A stretch of DNA of 64,000 bases from a virus: the IMG/VR virus record IMGVR_UViG_3300005527_002139, positions 1 to 64,000 of that record; one strand, 5' to 3'. A program made the position numbers and the translations under genes. How positions within the stretch are numbered: the first letter of the stretch is position 1; the number at the start of each line of letters is the position of its first letter. Under the pieces are notes generated by a model. That model was not told the DNA's origin. It did not search any database and saw only the letters and a list, made by a program, of their open reading frames with translations. Positions 34,801 through 43,405 of the stretch are shown here, piece after piece.

Positions 34801-37800
34801 GAATCCAAATTGGTCAGTACTCATCCAAAATACACGACCTTTTCGTTTTTCGTAAACTTGTCCTGATGTGGCATTAGGAGAATCTACATAAGCAGGTGCA
34901 AGAGAGCCTAATGGATCACCTAAAATTACATTAGGATAGTTAGATGTATTAAATCCACCAGTACCAATTTGTGTAAAATCGTGACCTGTAGCGCGGCACA
35001 ATGAAATAGCAATAGTTATCTCAGCAGTACTGCCTACAGGCAAACCAGCACGTAATACTTTATCGGTAGTAAACGCTTCAGCAATGCCTGTGCCTGCGCC
35101 TGCAAGATTATGTATGTTTGTACTGCTTATAGTAAGTATAGCTTCGTCTGTATCAACTGGGGTATAATTTATAATTTGATGTGTTCTACCTGCCCATGTA
35201 AACACCATACCACCACTATAGCCTGGAGCTCCAGGCAATCTACCAGCAACGTCTCTAGTAATTCTTGCAAGTTCATCTGCAAGTAATCCGAATCCTTCTT
35301 TATCTGGATTAATTTTAATTTGTGTATTACCAATAGTTCCACCAGTTGTACTGGTAACGTTCGCTGCTTCAACGTACAACTCAATATGATCGTAACTAAC
35401 TTCAAAAGTTGTCTGAATAGAATTACTGTCTAAAGGTAAACCTAGTGAATTAAATGCACTGAAACCAATACTTCTGTAAGTAACATTGTCACTCTCGTCA
35501 AAGTTAATAGCTGTACTTGGTCTAGTAACTAATCTTGAAGTATCCTTAACGCTGTCAAATATATGAGTTCCGCCGTTACGATATTCAACTAGTACTCCGT
35601 TGGCTACATCAGCCTTAATTGCTGAGTAGAAATCTCCGTTAGTACCGTTAGGTTGTCCGCTTATTTGTAATCTATATACCTTATTATTATATACACTAGC
35701 AGGTAATGCTGTTACACCGTCGTTGCCGTAAATTGATGCAACCGTAAATGTAATTGCAGTTCCTGTACCTCCAAACTGTGTATTAGCAATAGTAATAGTA
35801 TTACCAATAGCATATCCTTCACCACAGCCTTCAACGGTTACTGTAGTTGCTCCGCCAGGCACTATTACTATAGTATATGTTGCTTGTACAGTAGGTGTAC
35901 CACCAGTACCTACTTTGCCAGTATATGTTCCAGGAGTTCTAGAAGCATTACCAGCTACAGAACTAACAGATTGTATACCTGTTAGAACTACGTCTCCAGA
36001 TTGATTACCGTCTCCTAAATACCTAACAACAGAAACGTTATACTGTAAGGTTCCTACTGTACCGCCGTGATTAATTGTAACCACAGAACCAGTTAGTGGA
36101 GCATATGGTACATCTGTTACTACTATGCTATTTGCTGCTTCTACGTTTGTAAAATTAGTAGGTGCACCGAGATTGTCAACTCCTTGAGGGAATCGAAGCG
36201 TTCTAGCTGGAGCAGTCATAGGAAATTCTAATGTAACCTGATCAGGAATTTCGTTAGGATCTGCGCCTTCTGACACAAGACCAAAGTTACCATAACCGTT
36301 AGAACCGTTTAGTGAACGAATTTCTGATCCGTTCTTAGCATAGTAGGCTGCTTGACAATAATAGGTAAACATTGACACCATTTCAGAGAATGCGCCATTG
36401 TTAGTTACTAAGCCGTAACCAAGGTCATTAATCTGTGTAAAGTCATTGCCCAGCATCGAACGATTACCAGCAGTTTGTAAATATAACGGACGTTCTACTT
36501 GTCCAGTGTCTTCTTCAAATTGACTTTCTAGATATCCAACACCTGCGTTAGATGTAGCATCTAGATAGATAGTTGCAGTACCTTGTGCTTGGTCATAATC
36601 AGAAATTGCATTAACTTGATAGCGTCTGCCTTCTATGTAGAATGGACATGGTAACTGGGGTGGTCGAATTCTTAGACCTTGAGTTTCTTCGCTGCGAATT
36701 GTAAGAGTAAACGCATTAATTTTTCCAGTTATCTCAGCTGGTAAGTTACCTACATATGCATCAACAAACATACCGCCAGCAAAACGTTTGCGATTTAATG
36801 TTTGTGAGAATGAAGATCCTGTCTGTATGTAAGGTGACTTAGTTAATATTTGACCGTCTGGATCAAGAGTACACATAAATCCGCCGTGCCCCTGAACTGT
36901 CATGTTACGTAAAATTGTAGCATCGTTCATTAAAAACACATCTACTTCGTCATTTCGTTTTGGAGGATTATATCTAGGATCAAAAACAAAAACAATCTTT
37001 TCAATTAAATTGCTTATTATATTATCTGTATCATTTTCTGCTACTCCATATTCAAAGTCAGGAGCAACATAATTAACAGCTAGAGGATTTTGTTGGATAG
37101 CGCCGGCATCGTATGCACCGTCAAATAGTCTAGCAGCAATTTCTGAAATATATCTAATAGCGCCTTTGGTAACATTTTCTTGTCCACCAAATCCGTCGTT
37201 ATTATACTTTTGAATATAGCTTCTAAAATATTCTCCTTGTACTTCTGTAGAAAACTCATCACCGCCTAGCTTTAAATCATCTGCTAGTGCATTAACGATT
37301 AATCCAACGTCTCGACGACACTTTGCCTGATTGTATGAGTATACAGCAATACCATCAAGTGTACTGATTACATCAGAAACAATAGTATTAGTACTGCCGT
37401 TGATTGCAGTTTTTACATCAAGTAAGGTTACGTTTGCACTTGTTAATGAAGGATACACGGCGCTAGGCAATGTTAGCAAATTATTATTATTAATTTGATT
37501 TTTAATAATATTAACTAAATTAGTTACTATTGTTGATTCTGTTGTACTAGCTGGGTTAGATCCTACGCCAGTCTGTGACAATACATTTCCTGAAGTTGGT
37601 ACTATAGCAATACCACGAACTATGTCTGCTACTACTCCTGACAAATGCTCGTACGCATCAACAGTAAAAGATCTTTGATTTAATCCTAACTGACTTACTG
37701 CATTAACAAAGTAACTAATTGCAGATTGTCTAGTAGCAAAGTTACCTCCATACATCACATCATAGCTTAATGCATCAACTATATACTTAACATCCCTTGC

Positions 37801-40800
37801 ACACTTAGTTGAATTGTATTCTAACCTAGGAAAGTTTACAGCTATGTATGCAGTAATCTCAGCAGCAATGAAGTTTCTATTTGCCTGCAATTGATTCTTT
37901 GCATCAATTTGATCTTGTAAGGTACTGTCAATAGGACTAAATGTTAATGCATTTGCCGCAGTCTCAGTACTAACAACACCGTTTTGAATAATATCAATTA
38001 TTTCATTAAACGCTGTGTTTGATCTAGTAGTTGCAGTTGCACTACTAATAACTGCTGGTAATGCTGAAACAAGATTTCTAGCTCTAATTAATGCATCTAC
38101 CCAAAGTTCTCTTAGATATGAATCTCTGTATATACTGCCTGCACGAGAAAATTTTAATCCTTCTAGTACTTGATTGTAATTTGTACCTAATACTATGTCA
38201 TAGGTAATGCCGTCAAGTATTTCTCCAAAGTCGCTAGCAAACTGAATTTTGTCGTAGAGCAAATCTTGGAAGTTTTGATTGATATACGCAATTACTTCTT
38301 CTTGTATAAACTTTTTATTTTCTTGAAGAATGTTTGAGGCTGTTGAAAATTTTCCTGGGTTTACAACAGACGTGCCTGTGTTTTTAACTTTGGTTGGATT
38401 TTCTAAGTAATGATATCCAAATCTACCTTGTATTTCGCCTACTTGGTTATAGAATCTATTACCTCCTGTAACCAGCGGTATACCATCAAATTCTAAATCT
38501 CTGTAGAAGTAAGTACTTGCCCAAGGTGATTGAGATACTCGACGATTTGGTCTTATAATTACGCGACGAAATTCATCACCCACAACTGAAACGTTGGCAG
38601 CAACTTTAATAGGGTAGTCTTCTTCATAAATACCTGATTCAATAAAAATCGTAATCTGTTTGCGTTTAACAAAATTATCAAACTCTAGATCTTCACCTGG
38701 TATAAAATCAATAGGCTTTATTAAATGCACAAGAATTTTATCTTGGCCGCCTTCGGCTGGATCATTAGTTGTTAAGCTAACAATACGTCCTTGTGCGCCT
38801 GATATTTTACCAACTAGTATTTTTCCTGGTAATAAGTCTACGTTATTGCCTACACCTTGGTCAATTGCACTAAGACCGCCGTTATTAACAACAACTTTGT
38901 ATGTACTACCATATACTACTAATGCACCAGCATTAATACCGTTCTGGATAATGTTGGTAACTAAATTAAACTTATCACTGATAGCAGTTCTTGATGTTGC
39001 GTCAGCATCATTACCAATATCAAAAAATTGACCTTCGTCGTCTTGATATCTAATACCAATTATACCGCCCGAACTATATGCTGTAAAAGATAATGAATTT
39101 ACTGCGGTTAATAGTGTTCGATCAGTGAATAACTCAAATTGATTTGGGCTTACTACTCTTACATAATAAACGTTCTCGTTGACCTGTGTCATACCAGATA
39201 CATTTTTAATAATCACCTGATTACCGCTTACTAGATTATGTGAAACGCTAGTAGTAACTCTTGCTATAGCTGCTTGTGTAATATTTGATATTGGTCTTTG
39301 TAAATATGGACGATTTAACAGAACTGCTGCAATCATATCTCTTGCAGTATTAATAGCATCAACAGTTTCTGTTAATTGTCTTGTAATTGCTACAATAGCA
39401 CTTGCATTAGCATAATATCTTTCAGCAGCCAATCTTGTTAGGTAGTTAGCTGTAGCATCAACTGCGGGTCCTCTATTAATATCAAATGCAATAGAATCTA
39501 AAATCAAACCTAGATCACGTTCGCAAGTTTCAATATTATAATCAAAATTAGGATATTTAAATTGTAAGTAACCTGTAACTTCACTAACAACAAACGCTCT
39601 ATTTTGTTCGATCAAATACCTTGCTTGATTAAACACAGGAGTAACAATGGCAGCTTCAAGTACTTCAGCTGGTGTTGTGCCGCCGTCTCGAGTAATAGTC
39701 TGCATGTACGGACCGGGTTCAGCTTCAGATGCTTGAATAATTTCTTCAGCTCGCCGAGCTGCTGCGTTAATAGTTCTATACGCATAACTCCAAGAAGTTC
39801 CTGCTTTACCAGCTGGCACTCCTGTCATTCTATCGTCGCCCTGCGTAGTTACATATAAGTTACTGATACTAGCATAACTGGTATTGTCAACATAAAATTT
39901 AGTTGCTGCTTGTAAATCTTCATCGCTGCTGGCTAGCCCTGCAAGTTCGCCTGGGCTGTCATGCAGTATCAACGGTCCAGTCATCTTATCACCCTGACGG
40001 CGAACTACTGATTTTCTAGGTATTGCTTGATTAGCTAGATAAAATCCTTGTAAGTTTGAGTCGTATGCAGCATCAACAAAAATATGCTCATCATCTACAC
40101 CAATAGTACCCGTAATGAATATCTTATTTGTATTGGCATCGGACTGACTTAGAACAGTAGCATCGGCTCTGGTAGCATGTACACTTAATTGATTTGCTGT
40201 AGCATACCGTAAATAATAAGTTGTATCAGTTACTATTCCGGATGGATCAGTATCTTCTGCTCGAAATTTGTAAGGAGTTCCGTTAATGGTATTGTCAAAT
40301 CCGTGACCAGTAACTACAATATTACCATTTGAATAAGATTCAATAACCAACGTATAATCACTTGCATTAGCAGGCTCGTCTGGAATTCTAATTGGTAAGG
40401 CACCCGCAATATATCTATTATCAGCGTAACCTTTGGTAATAACTAGATCGTCAATGGTTATTTGAGGATTAGGTTGTTCTGCGTTAAACTCGTCAACTGC
40501 TTCTTGTGATATTGCTATACGAGCAATAGCTTTATTTCTTCCATCTAAAGGACCGCCTAATTGCGGTGATAAATCTTGTGATAATGCTCTGAAAGATGTT
40601 GACAGTACAATTTTATTAGGAGTATCATAGCTAATTAAAATACTATCGTCGGCAGTAGGATCAGCAGCTGAATTAGAAGCTAAGGCTCTAAATTTAATTC
40701 CGTCAGCGTTTGAATCAACAAATAATACAGTATTAGGTTCATAGCCGTCAGGAGTATCACTTAGCGTAGTAAATCTAATAGTACCGCCTGCTCCAAAAAT

Positions 40801-40908
40801 AGCATATAGTTCATTAAAGTTTTCGTTGGTCTTTCTAAACGACTCACGGATACTATCACCTGTGCCGTCATTGCCTTCTACGCCAATGTTAATCTCTTTT
40901 CTTGCCAT
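31822..40908 (-). CDS. Giant (3028-codon) fibre/adhesin-type virion protein
   Basis: The largest gene of the window, over 9 kb. Residues 1-40 hold the fibre module (EGNDGTGDSIRESFRKTNEN, then F-N-E-L-Y). A block near 350 reads YVTTQGDDRMTGVPAGKAGT, typical of very long T4-like cyanophage virion proteins. A helical unit with C-x-R-D recurs near 430, 860, 1000 and 1190 (for example CERDLGLILDSIAFDINRG and CARDVKYIVDALSYDVMYGG). The C-terminus has ARYADLAENYQADAAYEPGT and a KVRKGDLLVSSAIPGYA fold. It is probably a tail fibre or whisker with repeated receptor-facing modules. Confidence 0.88.
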   Translation of the reverse strand: MARKEINIGVEGNDGTGDSIRESFRKTNENFNELYAIFGAGGTIRFTTLSDTPDGYEPNTVLFVDSNADGIKFRALASNSAADPTADDSILISYDTPNKIVLSTSFRALSQDLSPQLGGPLDGRNKAIARIAISQEAVDEFNAEQPNPQITIDDLVITKGYADNRYIAGALPIRIPDEPANASDYTLVIESYSNGNIVVTGHGFDNTINGTPYKFRAEDTDPSGIVTDTTYYLRYATANQLSVHATRADATVLSQSDANTNKIFITGTIGVDDEHIFVDAAYDSNLQGFYLANQAIPRKSVVRRQGDKMTGPLILHDSPGELAGLASSDEDLQAATKFYVDNTSYASISNLYVTTQGDDRMTGVPAGKAGTSWSYAYRTINAAARRAEEIIQASEAEPGPYMQTITRDGGTTPAEVLEAAIVTPVFNQARYLIEQNRAFVVSEVTGYLQFKYPNFDYNIETCERDLGLILDSIAFDINRGPAVDATANYLTRLAAERYYANASAIVAITRQLTETVDAINTARDMIAAVLLNRPYLQRPISNITQAAIARVTTSVSHNLVSGNQVIIKNVSGMTQVNENVYYVRVVSPNQFELFTDRTLLTAVNSLSFTAYSSGGIIGIRYQDDEGQFFDIGNDADATSRTAISDKFNLVTNIIQNGINAGALVVYGSTYKVVVNNGGLSAIDQGVGNNVDLLPGKILVGKISGAQGRIVSLTTNDPAEGGQDKILVHLIKPIDFIPGEDLEFDNFVKRKQITIFIESGIYEEDYPIKVAANVSVVGDEFRRVIIRPNRRVSQSPWASTYFYRDLEFDGIPLVTGGNRFYNQVGEIQGRFGYHYLENPTKVKNTGTSVVNPGKFSTASNILQENKKFIQEEVIAYINQNFQDLLYDKIQFASDFGEILDGITYDIVLGTNYNQVLEGLKFSRAGSIYRDSYLRELWVDALIRARNLVSALPAVISSATATTRSNTAFNEIIDIIQNGVVSTETAANALTFSPIDSTLQDQIDAKNQLQANRNFIAAEITAYIAVNFPRLEYNSTKCARDVKYIVDALSYDVMYGGNFATRQSAISYFVNAVSQLGLNQRSFTVDAYEHLSGVVADIVRGIAIVPTSGNVLSQTGVGSNPASTTESTIVTNLVNIIKNQINNNNLLTLPSAVYPSLTSANVTLLDVKTAINGSTNTIVSDVISTLDGIAVYSYNQAKCRRDVGLIVNALADDLKLGGDEFSTEVQGEYFRSYIQKYNNDGFGGQENVTKGAIRYISEIAARLFDGAYDAGAIQQNPLAVNYVAPDFEYGVAENDTDNIISNLIEKIVFVFDPRYNPPKRNDEVDVFLMNDATILRNMTVQGHGGFMCTLDPDGQILTKSPYIQTGSSFSQTLNRKRFAGGMFVDAYVGNLPAEITGKINAFTLTIRSEETQGLRIRPPQLPCPFYIEGRRYQVNAISDYDQAQGTATIYLDATSNAGVGYLESQFEEDTGQVERPLYLQTAGNRSMLGNDFTQINDLGYGLVTNNGAFSEMVSMFTYYCQAAYYAKNGSEIRSLNGSNGYGNFGLVSEGADPNEIPDQVTLEFPMTAPARTLRFPQGVDNLGAPTNFTNVEAANSIVVTDVPYAPLTGSVVTINHGGTVGTLQYNVSVVRYLGDGNQSGDVVLTGIQSVSSVAGNASRTPGTYTGKVGTGGTPTVQATYTIVIVPGGATTVTVEGCGEGYAIGNTITIANTQFGGTGTAITFTVASIYGNDGVTALPASVYNNKVYRLQISGQPNGTNGDFYSAIKADVANGVLVEYRNGGTHIFDSVKDTSRLVTRPSTAINFDESDNVTYRSIGFSAFNSLGLPLDSNSIQTTFEVSYDHIELYVEAANVTSTTGGTIGNTQIKINPDKEGFGLLADELARITRDVAGRLPGAPGYSGGMVFTWAGRTHQIINYTPVDTDEAILTISSTNIHNLAGAGTGIAEAFTTDKVLRAGLPVGSTAEITIAISLCRATGHDFTQIGTGGFNTSNYPNVILGDPLGSLAPAYVDSPNATSGQVYEKRKGRVFWMSTDQFGFFRVGKFFEVDQGQGSIKFSGDIGITGATALGFKKGVTIDEFSIDDTMADESDTKVPVEKAIVSYINRRLGRDRNDTNISNKIGPGFLPLSGTAEMQGNLLMGNQKITNLGDPGVDPTAAVNKAYVDDAVSSFDTLEDQRNISFNRIESGDILVGTGLKKIFVTPPSGGVFVAGDTITDISASKSGTVVDVQEVTDEILGSAPGYDLTIITYLPVTNSFNLGEDVVKGAISANIVDGPIDEVANARESTNSVINITVSRTAAVYQDGLTVPIAQLNLQIENDSIVNADINANASIQQSKLLMERARPLSASTGLYGVNNAVGQTDRGLSAYDAKNFTEELQVTLANSVSANAGDILYQGTSKGVVVNTIVNNTTVIIKTSDTWATSPTVLTKAIFTNGIEQTPTTLTGVNVTAVNRSAYIGLKERSIGLDKHEPISTDTVLGRFTPGTGAVELVPFDTIVDQGFAVQDKDFTNSEITQLTGQRLVFTSELSVADGASVTQAGSGATGTVQGQTFSETSFIVVNITGAFNNSGIVTVGGVAVGIPTPASISLAGKAMVQIADGIYGTTSISTGSSNNSIVRRTGDGKIQAEAFIIGGTPSQEILSQSGGVLSFKTPVQGVILTAAGGSGGGSPTYPVVQMPGSLNVGVELFSGLVNTTQGTAQSNIAGLTGKGFVSAPWMYSNFIQALDNKGTANTTGISLGATSGFTSSALSTLVLVANGSEAIKVNSTESQFFGNVKVSSGGLDRFVITASSGNTAVGGTLGVGGNFAVATTKFTVASASGDTAIAGNLSVTGTLGITSNTTLTGNLTVNGNTIIGDANTDTVTFTARAASDLVPSTNNANNLGSGLLKWNTVYATTFDGTALTARYADLAENYQADAAYEPGTVLIFGGDAEVTITTIKDDHRVAGIVSTNPAYLMNSNLQGANVVSVALQGRVPCKVLGKVRKGDLLVSSAIPGYAMVGQTPAVGTVIGKALENKDSEGKGIIEAVVGRV

Positions 40909-40930
40909 ACTTTACTCCGATATTAGATGT

Positions 40931-40950
40931 AGCAGGATTTCTTTCCTGCT
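40931..40950 (-). promoter_or_regulatory. 5'-terminal stem-loop of the giant-gene mRNA
   Basis: AGCAGGA and TCCTGCT form a perfect 7-bp stem with a six-base loop. It begins about four bases after the GATAAATA box, so the mRNA would start with this hairpin, as in stable leaders such as ompA. Confidence 0.5.
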
Positions 40951-40954
40951 CAAT

Positions 40955-40962
40955 TATTTATC
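40955..40962 (-). promoter_or_regulatory. Late promoter GATAAATA
   Basis: GATAAATA on the minus strand lies 47 bases upstream of the giant fibre gene start, in the gap to the divergent plus-strand gene at 40995. Confidence 0.7.
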
Positions 40963-40994
40963 GTAAAATTTTATAATCTTAATGTAAATAGTAT

Positions 40995-41282
40995 ATGTTC
41001 ATTGGCACTAGAATTGAAAAAACACAACACACTCGTAAAAGTAAACTGGGTGTTGAGCATCTGTATGACAGGGAACGAACTTATGCTCTATTTCGGTGCG
41101 ATAGTTGTGATACGGAATTTTCAAGAGAAAAAGGAAGTATGGATCCAAAGAGGTTGAGCAACAACTATTTCCATGTTTGCTCAAAATGTGATGCTAAAAG
41201 ATTTGCTCAGAAACGCGGAGTACAAAAAAAGCAGGTATGGGATTTACCTGCTAGCTCTAGTTTAGATATTAGTAAGTTATGA
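40995..41282 (+). CDS. Small zinc-finger protein
   Basis: A 95-residue basic protein with two C-x2-C pairs 26 residues apart (CDSC and CSKC) that would form one zinc site, flanked by Arg/Lys-rich segments. DNA or RNA binding is likely. It is on the plus strand, divergent from the giant fibre gene, and its end overlaps the next minus-strand gene tail-to-tail. A TATAAT-like box lies at about 40970, but no clear -35. Confidence 0.72.
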   Translation: MFIGTRIEKTQHTRKSKLGVEHLYDRERTYALFRCDSCDTEFSREKGSMDPKRLSNNYFHVCSKCDAKRFAQKRGVQKKQVWDLPASSSLDISKL

Positions 41283-41453
41283 TTTTTTAAGTCCGTCACT
41301 AGTGACGTTAGGGGTTATTTTCATACCTTTAGGTGATTCTTGAAGTTTAGTAGTATCTTTCTTAACAGGAACGTAAGTCATGTATTGACCTTTGTCGTGT
41401 CTAATTCCTGTTACACGATCCAATTTTAAACTTCCGCTGTATAGTCCTGCCAT
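41277..41453 (-). CDS. 58-residue conserved-type phage protein
   Basis: A short gene. The ATG at 41453 has GGAG eight bases before it. The product starts MAGLYSGSLKLDRVTGIRH and is basic with a threonine-rich middle. It is below the size usually called. It overlaps the end of the plus-strand zinc-finger gene by six bases, so the two transcripts converge. Function unknown. Confidence 0.65.
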   Translation of the reverse strand: MAGLYSGSLKLDRVTGIRHDKGQYMTYVPVKKDTTKLQESPKGMKITPNVTSDGLKKS

Positions 41454-41513
41454 AATTTAATCTCCAGTTATTTGTATTTAGTTAAATAAAAGACCTTAAG
41501 GAGGTATTTTAAC

Positions 41514-41837
41514 ATGGAAATTATAATTGCAATTATAGTTGTAGTAGCTGGTACAGCGATTTGGTACGCAAATCGTAAAACTGGTATTGATGTCAATCAA
41601 GACGGAAAAGTTGATTTAGCTGATGCGAAAGCCGCAGTTGAAAAGACTGTTGAAGCTGTTGCAGAAGTTGCAGATGCTAACAAAGACGGTAAAGTTGATG
41701 TAGCTGATGTAAAAGTTGTAGCGACTAAAGCAAAAGCAGCCGTTAAGAAGACTGCAACCAAAGCAAAGGCAACCGTTAAAAAAGCAGCCACTAAGACTGC
41801 TTCAACACGTGGCCGTAAGCCGAAAACTAGTGCTTAA
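41514..41837 (+). CDS. Membrane-anchored EF-hand/dockerin-like protein with histone-like tail
   Basis: A 107-residue protein. Residues 1-18 are a membrane helix (MEIIIAIIVVVAGTAIWY). Two calcium-loop repeats follow (DVNQDGKVDLADAK and DANKDGKVDVADVK, D-x-N-x-D-G pattern). The last 45 residues are Lys/Ala/Thr-rich (AKAAVKKTATKAKATVKKAA) like histone H1. A strong AAGGAGG lies eight bases upstream. The combination is rare. It is monocistronic on the plus strand, overlapping the next gene by four bases. Confidence 0.8.
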   Translation: MEIIIAIIVVVAGTAIWYANRKTGIDVNQDGKVDLADAKAAVEKTVEAVAEVADANKDGKVDVADVKVVATKAKAAVKKTATKAKATVKKAATKTASTRGRKPKTSA

Positions 41838-42121
41838 TTACGCGAGCGCAACAAACTTTCTATAGTTTGAATTGCACTATCTTGGCGAGCTAGCTTTCGA
41901 TCTAATACATCGATGGCTGCTCGCTGTTTTCTTATCTGCTCTTCCAGACTCTGCACATAAGCATGAGTAGGAATACGCTTTTCTATACCATCTTCTCCTA
42001 GCATAGTAAATGTGTCTACACCTTGACCACGAAGCCCGCCGGCAACTCGGTTAGGATTTTTGTCTGAAGTTTTAGGTACTACGCTTGATGTGCGACCGTA
42101 CATTTTGGTTAAGTAGTTCAT
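41834..42121 (-). CDS. Small coiled-coil phage protein
   Basis: A 95-residue protein. The N-terminal half is Gly/Arg/Thr rich and probably disordered. The C-terminal half (about 55-92) is a heptad-like coiled coil (VQSLEEQIRKQRAAIDVL). It could be an assembly or scaffold-type accessory. Function unknown. Confidence 0.7.
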   Translation of the reverse strand: MNYLTKMYGRTSSVVPKTSDKNPNRVAGGLRGQGVDTFTMLGEDGIEKRIPTHAYVQSLEEQIRKQRAAIDVLDRKLARQDSAIQTIESLLRSRN

Positions 42122-42128
42122 ATTGTAT

Positions 42129-42245
42129 TTACCGTTTCAATTCGTTGAGTAGAAATTCTTTAGGGTCACACCAATACGTTTCAAAAATAGATTCACCAGG
42201 GCCAGTTATCATACTAGTAATTACTTCACAGCGTTTAAGCCACAA
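42129..42245 (-). CDS. Possible 38-residue protein, start uncertain
   Basis: The frame is open from 42368, but the first 100 bases overlap the UV endonuclease gene in another frame. If it starts at TTG 42245 the product holds CEVITSMITGPGESIFETYW and ends FLLNELKR, which looks like coding rather than random sequence. The weak ribosome site keeps this tentative. Confidence 0.4.
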   Translation of the reverse strand: MWLKRCEVITSMITGPGESIFETYWCDPKEFLLNELKR

Positions 42246-42270
42246 AAACTTATTACTTAGATAACAGCGC

Positions 42271-43371
42271 CTAGGCAATAAGCACAGTTTCTGCTGATGC
42301 CCTATCCTGCGCTTGTTGAACATCCAAGAATCCGTACTCATTCTTAATACTTGCATTGGTATTGGCATAGTTATATAAGTCCAATGTTGCTAAATTCTTA
42401 CATTTAGATTCAACCATAATATCTGCATATTCACGGAATGTAAGAGCCCAATCATTTACAGCGTCATTCCACATGTAATCGCTGTGTGCTCTAAGTTTAG
42501 CTTTCTTGTATCCGTTTTCTAGTAGCGTCCAAAGATCGGGGCGCTGGTGTTTGGAATGGCCAATAAGGCAGTCTTCCCGTGAAACACTATAATGTATAAC
42601 AGGCCGAACACCACGCCAGCTATCAATAATCCTTTTAAAACGGTCGTCAGTAGCTTCAATATATTCTCCAGAATTAATCCAATGATGATGTATGTCTAGC
42701 ACCAAAGCGAGATGCTTTGATAGTTCGAGAGAGGCGTCGATTCCCCAAGACATTTCGTCGTTTTCGATAGTAATACAGTTTCGCGCCTCTGGTGAGAGAC
42801 GCCCAAGTGCGCTGATAATACCGGCTGGACCTCTGCGACCCGCGATGTGGACATTGATTTTAAAGTCCTGAAATTGTTTGCCGAACCCCATCCAACGGGC
42901 CATATCTGCATGATATTCAAACTCCTCTATTGATCGATTAACAATGTCATCTGACTCAGATGCCAACACAGTAAACTGGCCAGGATGCATAGACACACGC
43001 ACATCAAGCCTACGAGCCGTTTCGCCCACCAAGGCAAACTCTCTTTCACAATATGCTCTAACGTCTGGTAACTTCCAATAGTACCCCCAAGTCGGCTCAG
43101 TGTACACAGGAAGGCAATCGCTACCCAGTCTAACCATTCTAAGATCTTGCGGCAAACGTCCAACATATTCTATAAGTCTCCTATACGAAGCAATATTGTG
43201 CTCCATAATTTCCCAAAGCCGCTGTTCTGCTACAGCCTTAGTTTGTCTGTTCAACCATTGTACAGTAGTTGACCGAGTATTTAGTGGTCTCTGAATTTCT
43301 TCCAAAAGTTTTTTCTTTTGAGTTCGATCAGGGTACATATATTTGCAAGCAAAGCCGATACGTTTTTTCAT
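42271..43371 (-). CDS. uvsE: UV damage endonuclease (UvsE/UVDE)
   Basis: A 366-residue TIM-barrel enzyme. IGFACKYMYPD starts the family, RVSMHPGQF carries the metal His, and VLDIHHHWINSGEY, VIHYSVSRE and RAHSDYMWNDAV supply later metal ligands. It nicks DNA 5' to pyrimidine dimers and other lesions. The ATG at 43371 is six bases after a consensus -10 box, so the mRNA may lack a leader. Confidence 0.94.
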   Translation of the reverse strand: MKKRIGFACKYMYPDRTQKKKLLEEIQRPLNTRSTTVQWLNRQTKAVAEQRLWEIMEHNIASYRRLIEYVGRLPQDLRMVRLGSDCLPVYTEPTWGYYWKLPDVRAYCEREFALVGETARRLDVRVSMHPGQFTVLASESDDIVNRSIEEFEYHADMARWMGFGKQFQDFKINVHIAGRRGPAGIISALGRLSPEARNCITIENDEMSWGIDASLELSKHLALVLDIHHHWINSGEYIEATDDRFKRIIDSWRGVRPVIHYSVSREDCLIGHSKHQRPDLWTLLENGYKKAKLRAHSDYMWNDAVNDWALTFREYADIMVESKCKNLATLDLYNYANTNASIKNEYGFLDVQQAQDRASAETVLIA

Positions 43372-43376
43372 AAGTT

Positions 43377-43405
43377 ATTATACTAGATTTAGCGCCAGTT
43401 GTCAA
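43377..43405 (-). promoter_or_regulatory. Sigma70 promoter TTGACA-17-TATAAT
   Basis: Full consensus: TTGACA at 43405-43400, a 17-base spacer, and TATAAT at 43382-43377. The start codon of uvsE follows after five bases. Confidence 0.8.
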
